From contig NZ_NXGX01000002.1 in NCBI RefSeq assembly GCF_002844275.1, positions 1-64,000 on the forward strand: DNA of 64,000 nucleotides, in the 5' to 3' direction. The notes under the pieces were generated by a model. That model ran no database searches, had not been told where the DNA came from, and was given only the letters and a program-made list of their open reading frames with translations. A program made the position numbers and the translations under genes. Shown piece by piece: positions 6,727 through 15,389 of this stretch (position 1 is the stretch's first letter; each line of letters starts with the position of its first letter). This stretch comes from Thalassospira lohafexi (GTDB lineage Bacteria; Pseudomonadota; Alphaproteobacteria; Rhodospirillales; Thalassospiraceae).

Positions 6727-9018
6727 TTACTGTTCAAGTTCTGAAATCATCATATTTGCCTGACGCAGGCGGCTGGCCAGAATGCGATTAAGGTTAAGCA
6801 ACAGGCGCGTGACAATGTCCTGATGGTCCTGTCGCAGGGCTGCGAAATCGGTACCGTCAAGTGACAGGCACAAAGCATCGGTTGTGGCGACGATGGTGGC
6901 CGATCTTGGCGCACCATCAAGCAGTGCAACCTCGCCAAACAGCGTGCCTTCCGTGATGGTGTTGATGCGTTTTTGACGACCCGTTCCCGGCACGTTGATC
7001 ACAACATCCATACGCCCGTAAATCAGGAAATAGGCGCGATTGCAGGTGTCGTCCTGCTGAAAAACAAGGTCGCCTTTTTTGAAACGCTGACGTTGAGCTT
7101 TGTGACCAAGTGTTGTGATTTGATCGCGCGTCATGCCGTTTAACAGCAAACTTTTGGCAAAAACCCTGTGAATGCCGCGATCAGGTTTGTCGCAGAACCG
7201 GCGCAACAAAAGTTCTTCGCAATGAGCAAGGGCAGCATCGGTTTCGGCAAAGAAGTTTTCCTTGCCGACAGCTTTGATAACCCCGTTCGCATCAAGATTT
7301 AACCAGATCCAGCGTGGCTTTAATCTGTGATCGCGTTGATCGGGGGACGAGCTAGAGCTTGGTTCAGAGCGTTGTTTGTTCGGGGACAATCTGCGTTCCG
7401 GCTGAATGGAGCTCAGGAACAGGTGTTTGCCACCGTCGAGACATTGTTGATGAATGGCGCGAAGGGCCTCGGAGCCAGTGCTGTCGATTGACGTGACATG
7501 ACGAAAATCAAGGATGAGATAATCGATCCCGGTTTCAAGGCAACGGCTGACGGTGCTGCGTAACCGGGAACATGACCCGAAAAACAGTGCACCCTGAAGT
7601 TCAAGGACGGCAATGCGATGGCCTTCTTTTTCAAGGCATTCAACGATGGCGACTTTACGCTGTCGATGCGCATGAATACGAGATCCAAGATAGGTGCGCC
7701 TGACCGGGTTTTTACTCATGCCCAGAACAAATAAAATCACCGATACCAACACGCCAACGCAGACTGCAGATGCCAGATTAAAAAGAAGTGCAATGGCAAC
7801 GACAAACAGGCTGATCAGTACGTCTCCGACAATGACCCTTGGGTAGGGGAATTTGCCGGTGACAAGTTTCGAAAGCTTGATAAAGGTTGGTTGATCAATT
7901 GCCTGAATGGCAATCGCGATGACCATGCCCGCCGTTGCCCAGATTGGCAGGGCGGCGACCAATGGGGCGAAGATCAAGAGGCTGAGTGCGAGTGTGAGGC
8001 TGCTTGCCCAATTGGCGGTGCGTGATCTTGCACCAGCATCCAGAATGGCAACCGATCTGCTCATCGTGCCGGAACCGGGAAGGAAGCCGATAAAGCCCAT
8101 GAGAATGTTCAGAAGGCCGTGGAGACGCAATTCGGCATTTACGTCACTATGCCGGGCGGTTCTGGCGTCAATTGCCCGGCTTGAAATCACCGTATCAAAT
8201 GATGACAGCAACCCGATGGTCAGGGCGCTGGTGATTACGATGTCGATGTTTGGGCTCAGTTCATTCCAGACCGGTGTTGTCTTGATCAGGATGGGCATGC
8301 GCCAGATTTCGGAAAACTCGATGGCGCCGATCAGGGGGGCGTTAGCAAGCGGGAAGATCGAGACACCAATATAATAAATGGCCGTACCTGCGACCAACCC
8401 GACAATGGCAGCCGGTACAAATCGAATGGTGCGCGCAGCAATGAACTGGAACGAAATCGTTGTAAGGCTGATGGCAATTGCAAAGAAAAGAATGCTGTTT
8501 TCGTCAGGTTCGAAAATAGCCGTGATATCGGGTGTCAGACTGCCAAGTGCGGTCGGGAGGGTGTTGATCAACACCAGAAGGGCCGAGGCATTTACAAAAC
8601 CCGACAACACGGGGGCCGGAATATAGGACGCGGCATTCCCCAGACGAAGCAGACCTGCGACAAACTGAAATATACCTGCGGCCAAAACGGCGACAAAGGC
8701 AATAACGATGGCATCACCGGCTGAGCTGCCACGTGTAATGGCGATCTGGATTGCAGATGCCAGAACAAGTGCCGTAACGGCACGCGGACCTGATACCAGA
8801 AACGGGTTAACGCCAAACATCCCGCTTATAATACCAAACAGAATGGCACTTCCGATGCTTGCACTAATGCCAAAGGATGCCCACTGAGGTCCGAGCGGAT
8901 AAAACGCGATTAAACCATAGGCAACCGCCTGCGGCAGTGTCGCCAGCATCCCGACGCACGCTGCCCCGATATCAAAGCGTGCTGTTTCTAACCGGGTTTG
9001 ACGTATGCCTTTGATCAT
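6727..9018 (-). CDS. SulP anion transporter with STAS and cyclic-nucleotide-binding domains
   Basis: A 763-aa fusion protein. Residues 1 to about 430 are the SulP membrane domain (ATLPQAVAYGLI near the start, about 12 segments, GSGTMSRSVAI mid-way). A STAS domain follows near 450-540 with the DSTG motif (VTSIDSTGSEAL), whose serine is the usual phosphorylation site. The C-terminal 130 residues are a cAMP-receptor-type domain with the phosphate-binding cassette FGEVALLDGAPRSATIV, including its key E and R. SulP proteins move sulfate, bicarbonate or dicarboxylates; the substrate is not evident. The cassette suggests gating by cAMP or cGMP. ATG 9018 has GAGG 6 nt upstream; an open frame extends to 9147 but lacks a ribosome site. 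Confidence 0.9.
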   Translation of the reverse strand: MIKGIRQTRLETARFDIGAACVGMLATLPQAVAYGLIAFYPLGPQWASFGISASIGSAILFGIISGMFGVNPFLVSGPRAVTALVLASAIQIAITRGSSAGDAIVIAFVAVLAAGIFQFVAGLLRLGNAASYIPAPVLSGFVNASALLVLINTLPTALGSLTPDITAIFEPDENSILFFAIAISLTTISFQFIAARTIRFVPAAIVGLVAGTAIYYIGVSIFPLANAPLIGAIEFSEIWRMPILIKTTPVWNELSPNIDIVITSALTIGLLSSFDTVISSRAIDARTARHSDVNAELRLHGLLNILMGFIGFLPGSGTMSRSVAILDAGARSRTANWASSLTLALSLLIFAPLVAALPIWATAGMVIAIAIQAIDQPTFIKLSKLVTGKFPYPRVIVGDVLISLFVVAIALLFNLASAVCVGVLVSVILFVLGMSKNPVRRTYLGSRIHAHRQRKVAIVECLEKEGHRIAVLELQGALFFGSCSRLRSTVSRCLETGIDYLILDFRHVTSIDSTGSEALRAIHQQCLDGGKHLFLSSIQPERRLSPNKQRSEPSSSSSPDQRDHRLKPRWIWLNLDANGVIKAVGKENFFAETDAALAHCEELLLRRFCDKPDRGIHRVFAKSLLLNGMTRDQITTLGHKAQRQRFKKGDLVFQQDDTCNRAYFLIYGRMDVVINVPGTGRQKRINTITEGTLFGEVALLDGAPRSATIVATTDALCLSLDGTDFAALRQDHQDIVTRLLLNLNRILASRLRQANMMISELEQ

Positions 9019-9262
9019 TAAGTGCCTCATCGGAGGGTATCCGCCACGATCTGGTGTCCTCTGTATGCATGAAAACGCGATGCGATACAGGTTGCCAGTC
9101 GTCCGTATTTTGGACTCGTGAAGAACGTGGCAGTACTTAACCACCATCCCCTAATTGTTTGATTTGATTGTTTATTGGATAGGCACGTATCAGTGTAAAA
9201 GTAGATGTGACATTTTTGGAAAATTAAGTCCATCCACGGTTTGGTCAATATTTTAAAACGAT

Positions 9263-9294
9263 AAAGGCGACGCAGCATGATCTGCGTCGCCTTT
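9263..9294 (-). terminator. Terminator after metC
   Basis: A perfect 13-bp stem (9263-9275 with 9282-9294) with a 6-nt loop and a minus-strand T-run. The rest of the gap (9019-9262) should hold the SulP promoter; I see no gene in it. Confidence 0.8.
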
Positions 9295-9316
9295 GTCGTT
9301 GGTTTGCCTGTTTGAG

Positions 9317-10501
9317 CTAGGTCGTCTTTAGCCGTTCAAACCCGGCCTCAAGATCGGCAATCAGATCGTCCGGGTCCTCAAGGCCGACATGCAGACGGAT
9401 CAGTTGGCCGTCGTCTTCCCATTTGGTGGCGGTACGGATTTTGGTTGGGTCGGATGGCAGAATCAGGCTTTCAAACCCGCCCCAGCTAAAGCCCATGCCA
9501 AACAGGTCCATATTGTCGACCATATTGGCCAGTTGCTTTTTCTCGACCGGCTGCATCACGAATGAGAACAGGCCACACGCACCACTGAAATCACGTTTCC
9601 AGATTTCATGGCCCGGATGATCGGGCAGGGCCGGGTGCAGGACCGTTTTTACTTCTGGTCGCGTTTGCAGCCAGTTGGCAACTTTAAGGCCGCTTGTGTG
9701 GTGTTGCTTAATCCGAACGGCAAGGGTGCGCAGGCCGCGCTGTGCGAGGTAGCAATCATCTGGTCCAATCGCGTCGCCGGAAATCAGGACCTGCTTTTTA
9801 ATGGTCAGCAAATCTTCCTCGGTCGCGGTGGTAATCGTACCCATCATCACATCGGAATGACCGACGATGTATTTGGTGCCAGCCTGCACCGACACATCGA
9901 CGCCCAGTTCAAACGGACGACACAGGATCGGGGACGCCCAGGTGTTATCAAGCATGACTTTGACGCCACGATCATGGGCCACGGCGGCAATCGCGGGGAT
10001 ATCCTGCATTTCAAAGGTCAGTGACCCCGGGCTTTCACACCAGACAAGAACCGTATTGTCACGGATAAGTCCGGCAATATCGCCGCCAATGGTTGGATCG
10101 TAATACTCGGTTTCAACACCAAAGCGTTTCAGGAAGGTGTTGCACAGATTGCGCGTCGGGAAATAGGTGCTGTCGGTAATCAGGATATGATCGCCCGGTT
10201 TGACAAACGCCAAAATCGCATTGGTGATTGCCGAAACCCCCGATGAGACACATAGCGTGCCATAGCCGCCTTCAAGTTCGGCAACGGCTTCTTCGAGTAA
10301 AAATCGCGTTGGCGTGCCGTGGCGGCCATAGGTGACTTTGCCCGGAGCCGATGCACCTGCCTTTTCAAGCTCGGCAAGGCTGTCAAACAGGATGGTTGAG
10401 GCATGTAGCACGGGCGGGTTGACCACGCCGTGATATTGGCTGGACCGGCGACCGGCGTGAACCAGCTTGGTTTCAGTTTTCTGGGGGCGATGACCTGACA
10501 T
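9317..10501 (-). CDS. metC: Cystathionine beta-lyase
   Basis: A 394-aa PLP enzyme of the Cys/Met metabolism family (fold type I). The lysine that binds PLP is K210 in SVQAGTKYIVGHSD; the cofactor-phosphate segment SSGVSAITNAI and the aspartate in MLDNTWASP are also visible. The family cleaves cystathionine to homocysteine, pyruvate and ammonia in methionine synthesis. The spacing and the GHSDVMMG segment favour MetC over cystathionine gamma-synthase, but substrate choice within the family is never certain from sequence. ATG 10501 has AAGGAG 11 nt upstream. It stands alone and ends at a strong hairpin. Confidence 0.88.
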   Translation of the reverse strand: MSGHRPQKTETKLVHAGRRSSQYHGVVNPPVLHASTILFDSLAELEKAGASAPGKVTYGRHGTPTRFLLEEAVAELEGGYGTLCVSSGVSAITNAILAFVKPGDHILITDSTYFPTRNLCNTFLKRFGVETEYYDPTIGGDIAGLIRDNTVLVWCESPGSLTFEMQDIPAIAAVAHDRGVKVMLDNTWASPILCRPFELGVDVSVQAGTKYIVGHSDVMMGTITTATEEDLLTIKKQVLISGDAIGPDDCYLAQRGLRTLAVRIKQHHTSGLKVANWLQTRPEVKTVLHPALPDHPGHEIWKRDFSGACGLFSFVMQPVEKKQLANMVDNMDLFGMGFSWGGFESLILPSDPTKIRTATKWEDDGQLIRLHVGLEDPDDLIADLEAGFERLKTT

Positions 10502-10708
10502 CGGTGGTGCTTCTCCTTGGGCGTGGGCCTTGTTGTTTATGGATAAGACAAAGCATCTCAAACGCGACCGTTCAAGGCTTTTTCACCGCTTTGTCACGCA
10601 TCACCATTGTGAAATCAGCCAACTGGGTTATTTCTTATGCGCGGACCAACCGGTCCTTCGTGCATTTTACCATCCCGTCAGACAAAACCATTCCCGTCAG
10701 GAGGCCCC

Positions 10709-11665
10709 GTGATCGATCTTCAGGATTTCCGTGCCGCGCGTCGCGCCATTTCCAGTCATATGCGCTTGACTCCGGTATTTAAGGCAGACAATTTTGCGTC
10801 CAAATCGGTGTTTGATAAACCCGACCGCCTGCCTGAAATGTTTCTGAAGCTTGAAAACATGCAGGTCACTGGATCGTTCAAGGCGCGCGGGGCGATGAAT
10901 GCTGCATTGGCCCTTGATGAAGACAAGCGCGCCAACGGGTTGTGCACGGCATCGGGTGGCAATCACGGCATGGGTGTGATCTATGCGGCGCGAACTTTGA
11001 GTGTTCCGGTTAAAATCTTTTTACCGACCAATACGCCCAAGCCAAAAGTCGAAAAGCTGCGTGCGCAGGGCGTTGATGTCGCACTGACCGGGGCGGTTTG
11101 GGATGATGCCAACCGGGCGGCAATGGATCACGCACGCCAAAGCAACATGGCCTATATCCATCCCTTTGCCGATCCCAAGGTGATTGCCGGGCAGGGCACC
11201 ATCGCGCTTGAGATGCTAGAACAGCAACCTGATCTTGATACGCTCGTTGTTGCCATTGGCGGTGGCGGGTTGATTTCAGGTGTTGCGACGGCAGCGCGTT
11301 TGCTAAGGCCCGCCATTCGGATCATCGGGGTTGAACCAATCGGGGCGGCAACCCTGTTTGAAAGCTTAAAGGCCGGCGAGGTCGTGACCCTGCCAACGGT
11401 CAATACCGCCGCAACCAGTTTGGCGCCGCGTCAATCCTCCGCATTAAATGTTGATTTGATCGGTAAGAATGTTGACCGCATTGCGCTGGTCTCCGATGAG
11501 GAAATGCAACAGGCGGCAAGCTGGCTTTGGCGCGAGCTTGGCATTGCGGTTGAGCTTTCCGCGGCGGCCGGGATGGCCGCGATCATGAAAGACCGCTTGG
11601 GGGTGGATGATCCGGGCCGGATTGGTGTGATTATTTGCGGGACCGGGAATGACGGGATGAAATAG
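10709..11665 (+). CDS. Threonine/serine dehydratase-like PLP enzyme
   Basis: A 318-aa fold-type II PLP enzyme. The Schiff-base lysine is K58 in TGSFKARGA, the substrate loop is ASGGNHGMG and the phosphate-binding loop is GGGGLISG. It lacks the ACT regulatory domain of biosynthetic IlvA, so it resembles catabolic threonine ammonia-lyases or serine racemases, which turn threonine or serine into 2-oxoacids and ammonia. GTG 10709 is chosen because AGGAGG lies directly upstream; the frame is open from 10637 but the extra residues do not fit the fold. It diverges from metC and is followed by bidirectional hairpins. Confidence 0.85.
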   Translation: MIDLQDFRAARRAISSHMRLTPVFKADNFASKSVFDKPDRLPEMFLKLENMQVTGSFKARGAMNAALALDEDKRANGLCTASGGNHGMGVIYAARTLSVPVKIFLPTNTPKPKVEKLRAQGVDVALTGAVWDDANRAAMDHARQSNMAYIHPFADPKVIAGQGTIALEMLEQQPDLDTLVVAIGGGGLISGVATAARLLRPAIRIIGVEPIGAATLFESLKAGEVVTLPTVNTAATSLAPRQSSALNVDLIGKNVDRIALVSDEEMQQAASWLWRELGIAVELSAAAGMAAIMKDRLGVDDPGRIGVIICGTGNDGMK

Positions 11666-11782
11666 TCCGGTTTGGGTGCGTGGGTGGTCGACAAGAACAT
11701 GCGGGCGGACAGGGGGCTGTGCCGCCCGTTTTGTTATGGTTTTTAAAGGGTTACCGCTGCACACCTAAATCATCAGACAAAT

Positions 11783-11818
11783 AAAAAGGGATGGAACCGT
11801 TGGGCTCCATCCCTTTTT
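11783..11818. terminator. Bidirectional terminator between the dehydratase and rpmF
   Basis: A perfect 13-bp stem (11783-11795 with 11806-11818), A5 on one side and T5 on the other, able to stop transcription from both directions. Confidence 0.8.
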
Positions 11819-11826
11819 AAACCAGA

Positions 11827-11849
11827 CGCCATCCGAAAAACGGATGGCG
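11827..11849 (-). terminator. Second hairpin downstream of rpmF
   Basis: A perfect 9-bp stem (11827-11835 with 11841-11849) around an A5/T5 loop, 55 nt past the rpmF stop and just before the stronger hairpin. It has no T-run of its own. Confidence 0.5.
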
Positions 11850-11903
11850 CGGAATTTTGTAGCGTCGCAAACCGCCAAAGAGCAAGAGCCCTTTGGAACG
11901 GAA

Positions 11904-12083
11904 TTACATCTTAGGCTCGACCACTTGACGACCACGGTACATACCGGTGTTCGGATCAATGTGGTGCGGGCGATGCAGTTCGCCGGTTTCTTTGTCTTCG
12001 CGGTACGAGCCCTTGGCGAGCTTGTCATGCGAGCGACGCATGCCCTGACGGGACTTGGTCACTTTTTTCTTTGGCACTGCCAT
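11904..12083 (-). CDS. rpmF: 50S ribosomal protein L32
   Basis: A 59-aa ribosomal protein starting [20 protein letters not shown] and ending GRQVVEPKM, a clear L32 match with the [22 protein letters not shown] ending of Alphaproteobacteria. It carries no cysteine, so it is the zinc-free form. It lies downstream of two acetyltransferase genes on the same strand with a 41-nt gap. AGAGGA about 9 nt upstream of ATG 12083 serves as ribosome site. Two hairpins follow. Confidence 0.97.
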   Translation of the reverse strand: MAVPKKKVTKSRQGMRRSHDKLAKGSYREDKETGELHRPHHIDPNTGMYRGRQVVEPKM

Positions 12084-12124
12084 GGGTCATCATCCTCTGG
12101 CTTGGGTAAACTCAGGCGCGCTTG

Positions 12125-12811
12125 TTACCGTGCGCGCTCGGGAAAGTCAACGATCAAAGTGTCAGAATTTGCATTATCTGCATTTTCTGTGGCACTTCCG
12201 CTGTCGGGCGCTTCGCCGTCCTGATTGCCAGCATGATCAACATGGTGATCAATTGGCGGGATCAGCCCGACATCGCGAGGATCGTCAACAATATCTGTTC
12301 GCTGGTCGTATACAACAAAGCCAGCCTTTTGGTAAGCCCCCAATGCGCTTGGATGATCCAAAGTGCAGGTATTTACCGTAAGGCGGCGCGGCTTAAGGCC
12401 CCAGGCGGTATCAATCGCCCAGTTTAAAAGGTATTTTCCATAACCCTTGCCGATGAAATCGGGGATCAAACCCATGTAATGCAGGTCGATCACGCCGGTT
12501 TCTTCAAGGTCGCCCAGATCAAGTTCGGCAAAGCCCGCCGGAACACCGGCAACATACAAAACATACACATGTGTTTCAGGCAGGGCCAGAATCGGGCCAA
12601 GTTCGTCGTCGCTCATTAAACGGCGCTGCCACCAGAGCCACGGTTCGCCAACCGTATCATATAAGTAGCGGTAAAAAGACAATGTCAGGTTTTCGGCCCG
12701 CACGATGGCGACCTTTCCCGGTGGGATGGTGGCGGGTGCCCGTTCGGGTGGTGCGGGCATTTCAAGGAAGCTGACAACAACGTCAAGCTTGCGCGGATTG
12801 GATGGGCTCAT
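12125..12811 (-). CDS. GNAT family N-acetyltransferase
   Basis: A 228-aa protein. The central GNAT core includes VYVLYVAGVPAGFAELDL, then HYMGLIPDFIGKGYGKYLL, the acetyl-CoA pyrophosphate loop (a G-KGYGKYL version of the usual Q/RxxGxG/A). The C-terminal 35 residues are rich in H, N, D and S and look disordered. The acceptor substrate is unknown. The start ATG 12811 overlaps the stop of the upstream acetyltransferase (ATGA), so the two are co-translated; rpmF follows. Why two acetyltransferases precede L32 is not evident. RimI-like action on a ribosomal protein would be speculation. Confidence 0.85.
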   Translation of the reverse strand: MSPSNPRKLDVVVSFLEMPAPPERAPATIPPGKVAIVRAENLTLSFYRYLYDTVGEPWLWWQRRLMSDDELGPILALPETHVYVLYVAGVPAGFAELDLGDLEETGVIDLHYMGLIPDFIGKGYGKYLLNWAIDTAWGLKPRRLTVNTCTLDHPSALGAYQKAGFVVYDQRTDIVDDPRDVGLIPPIDHHVDHAGNQDGEAPDSGSATENADNANSDTLIVDFPERAR

Positions 12812-13350
12812 GGGGATAACCTCTTGCACATGAGAGTTGTTTGAAAAACGTCATGCGCCTTTGTCTGTGGGGCATTGGTAACCGGTTCATAGCCCAGTTT
12901 GGTATAAAAGTCAGCAATCTCAGGTGTTTCGATTGTGGCGCGGACTTCAGCAAGATTGGACGCACGCAGGATGTCTTCGGCCAGCTCCACCAGTTGACGA
13001 CCAAGACCAAGGCTCTGGGCGAACGCGGCAATCGCCAGATAATGAATCCAGCCAAATATCTCATCATGGCCAGTCATCATGGTGGCGATGATCTGGCGGT
13101 CTGATGGCAGGCGGGCAACGATCAGGCTGCCGTGATTGGCATTGATGCAATTTTCGATGTCTTTGCGGGCATCACGGATTGCCGGGATCAGGCCGGTGGC
13201 GATCCAAAGGTGCGTTATGGCTGCAACATCGTCATCCGAAGGGGTTTTAAGCTGTTCAAGTAAAATGCCCGTCCCGTCATCTGCGCCCGCCGAGGTGGCC
13301 GCATTTGCGGCTATATCCGGTTTCGGGCGATAAGACGTCGGGTCGGGCAT
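12808..13350 (-). CDS. GNAT family N-acetyltransferase, YpeA-like
   Basis: A 180-aa protein with a roughly 30-residue low-complexity N-terminus and then a GNAT domain. LWIATGLIPAIRDARKDIE and LYEDxLGYEP-type ending (IADFYTKLGYEPV) resemble the YpeA group. The acetyl-CoA loop AQSLGLGRQLVELAE is a recognisable QxxGxG variant. The substrate is unknown. It is first in a minus-strand run and its stop overlaps the next acetyltransferase. The two share no more than the fold, so a recent duplication is unlikely. Confidence 0.82.
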   Translation of the reverse strand: MPDPTSYRPKPDIAANAATSAGADDGTGILLEQLKTPSDDDVAAITHLWIATGLIPAIRDARKDIENCINANHGSLIVARLPSDRQIIATMMTGHDEIFGWIHYLAIAAFAQSLGLGRQLVELAEDILRASNLAEVRATIETPEIADFYTKLGYEPVTNAPQTKAHDVFQTTLMCKRLSP

Positions 13351-13478
13351 TTTTATTCCAGTCAGTATCTATATCTACAGAACGATCAATCATGCAGGGC
13401 CGATGATTGCGGGGCAGTCTAACAGATTGGTATATGCATGCGAAACGGCCCGCAATTCATGTTGTTGCTTTATGGAGC

Positions 13479-14342
13479 CTAGCCTTGTGACGGGCCGGTT
13501 GTGACCGGGCTGTCTTCGGTGGTGGCCCATTGTGCCCATGATCCGTCAAAGACGGCGACTTGCTTGTGACCGGCGATGTACGCACCCATTGCAAGCACGC
13601 AGGCAGTGACGCCTGATCCGCAGGTTGCGACGACAGGACGATCAAGAACGATGCCGGCATCTTTAAATGCAGCACTGATTTCGTCTGCATCCTTAAAGGT
13701 GCCGTCTGCGTTCAGCAGCTGATCAAAGGGCAGGTTGAACGCGCCGGGCATATGGCCTGATTTTCCCCAAGGATCGTCGACCTCACCCCGGAAGCGTTCG
13801 CCAGCACGGGCATCGACAATCTGTTCGCGCTTGCTGGTAACGTTTGAAAGCACCTGATCATATTCGCGCAGCAGGAAACTGTTGGCGCGCGCGGTAAAGT
13901 GACGTTCGCGGGGCGGGGTGATCGCATCGGTCACCGGATGACCTTCGGCAAGCCATTTGGGCAGGCCGCCATCCAGAACGACAACGTCCTGATGGCCAAA
14001 GTGCCGTAGCATCCACCACGCCCGACATGCGGCCATGGCGGCACCGGTCTGAGCATACACCACAATGCGTACCCCATCGCCAAGGCCAAGTTTGCGGACC
14101 TTGGCGGAAAACTTGATGGCGTCTGGCATCATATGGGGCAGCGGTGCGCTGTCATCAGCGGCGATGTCGTCAATATCAAAGAAAACCGCACCGGGAATGT
14201 GCTGCGCCTTATAAAGGTCGCGCGCATTCTTGTTCTGGGCGGGCATGTAATAACTGGCGTCAACGACGCGCACGTCCGGCGCGTCGATGTGATCCGCAAG
14301 CCACTGGGTGGAAACCAGGGCATCGGAAAGTGGGTTGTTCAT
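13479..14342 (-). CDS. sseA: 3-mercaptopyruvate sulfurtransferase
   Basis: A 287-aa tandem-rhodanese enzyme. The inactive N-terminal rhodanese holds VRVVDASYYMP and LDGGLPKW; the C-terminal one carries the active cysteine C241 in CGSGVTA, the loop type of mercaptopyruvate rather than thiosulfate sulfurtransferases. It moves sulfur from 3-mercaptopyruvate to thiols or cyanide, linking cysteine breakdown to persulfide chemistry. ATG 14342 has GGAG 7 nt upstream. Its gene neighbour upstream, the Ala-tRNA editing protein, is on the same strand with a 141-bp gap that shows no terminator. Confidence 0.92.
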   Translation of the reverse strand: MNNPLSDALVSTQWLADHIDAPDVRVVDASYYMPAQNKNARDLYKAQHIPGAVFFDIDDIAADDSAPLPHMMPDAIKFSAKVRKLGLGDGVRIVVYAQTGAAMAACRAWWMLRHFGHQDVVVLDGGLPKWLAEGHPVTDAITPPRERHFTARANSFLLREYDQVLSNVTSKREQIVDARAGERFRGEVDDPWGKSGHMPGAFNLPFDQLLNADGTFKDADEISAAFKDAGIVLDRPVVATCGSGVTACVLAMGAYIAGHKQVAVFDGSWAQWATTEDSPVTTGPSQG

Positions 14343-14483
14343 GGACAAGCTCCGATTGGCAATGGTGGGTATTGCGTGATCCCCGTTGGTCCGGGGATCG
14401 ATTGTTTTTAAAGTGGTCCTGTAGGTGAATTTGTAACGGGCCCATGCGGTGCTGGCAATATCCGGCCTGAAATCGATTGTGTC

Positions 14484-15194
14484 TTATTCCTCAAAAACAA
14501 GATTAATGCGCCGGTTCTGACGGCCTTTTTTCTCGATCTTTGAAATAGTAACCCGGCCAATTTCCGACGTGTTTTTAACGTGCGTGCCGCCGCAGGGCTG
14601 AAAATCAATGCCTTCGATGGTGACGGTGCGAATGGAATGACCATCCATCGGCGGCTGAACCGACATGGTGCGGACCAGTTCGGGGTTGGCTTTCAGTTCT
14701 GCAATGCTGATTTCGCCGTCATAGACATCGGCGTTGCGCGCGATCAGCTCATTGAGTTTTGCAGTGATGTCGTCTTTATCAAGCACCGCATCCGGCAGGT
14801 TGAAATCAAGTCGCGCCTTGTGGGCGGCAATGTTGCCACCGGTCACATCCCCGTCGATCACCGCGCAGAGTAAATGCAGGGATGTGTGATAACGCATCAG
14901 ACGATGTCTGTTGTCCCAGTCAAGTTCAGCTTCGACACTGTCGCCGATGGCTGGTAGGTCATGACCTTCGGCGATGATGTGCAAAAGGGTGCCGGTTTCG
15001 CGGTCCTTGACCGTTGTGGCGACCGGAAGGCTTGCGCCTGATGTGGTTTTAAGCGCGCCAATGTCGCCGGCCTGTCCGCCGGACGTTGCGTAAAATACGG
15101 TCTGATCAAGGGCGACGCCGCGGTCTGAAATCCCCGTTACGGTCGCGGTGCAGGTTTTGGCATAGGCATCTTCACGAAACAAAAGGCGGGTCAT
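14484..15194 (-). CDS. Alanyl-tRNA editing protein (AlaX)
   Basis: A 236-aa free-standing trans-editing factor related to the editing domain of alanyl-tRNA synthetase. It hydrolyses Ser-tRNA(Ala) or Gly-tRNA(Ala). The zinc-binding ligands are visible: H103 and H107 in RYHTSLHLL, C201 and H205 in CGGTH. The FYATSGGQ motif near residues 34-41 belongs to the family's N-terminal beta-barrel, so it is the longer AlaX-L/M kind. ATG 15194 begins MTRLLFRED, a typical opening. Confidence 0.92.
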   Translation of the reverse strand: MTRLLFREDAYAKTCTATVTGISDRGVALDQTVFYATSGGQAGDIGALKTTSGASLPVATTVKDRETGTLLHIIAEGHDLPAIGDSVEAELDWDNRHRLMRYHTSLHLLCAVIDGDVTGGNIAAHKARLDFNLPDAVLDKDDITAKLNELIARNADVYDGEISIAELKANPELVRTMSVQPPMDGHSIRTVTIEGIDFQPCGGTHVKNTSEIGRVTISKIEKKGRQNRRINLVFEE

Positions 15195-15333
15195 TTTTCG
15201 GATCTTCTCCCTTGGGCGCGTGCTGGGGCCGCGTAATGGGCAATCTTGGATGTGTTCTTTTAGTTAAATTCATCGTGCGGTGGGGTGGGGCAGGTTGTCG
15301 AGGGGAAATGTGTCCGCCATCTATTTATTAGAT

Positions 15334-15389
15334 ATGTATAATTATTTACAGAAAATGAAAAATGATGTTTGTAGTTATACATAATGTAT
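15334..15389. promoter_or_regulatory. AT-rich promoter region with ATGTAT palindrome
   Basis: A strongly AT-rich block. ATGTAT occurs at 15334-15339, and 15377-15389 is a perfect 13-bp palindrome, ATACAT-A-ATGTAT. The 10-mer AATGTATGGT (15383-15392) reappears upstream of the next gene at 16184-16193. This looks like a shared operator; no regulator has been shown to bind it. Confidence 0.4.

Noticed and set aside
10709-11665. The dehydratase as ilvA, the biosynthetic threonine deaminase
   Set aside because: No ACT domain and about 200 residues too short.
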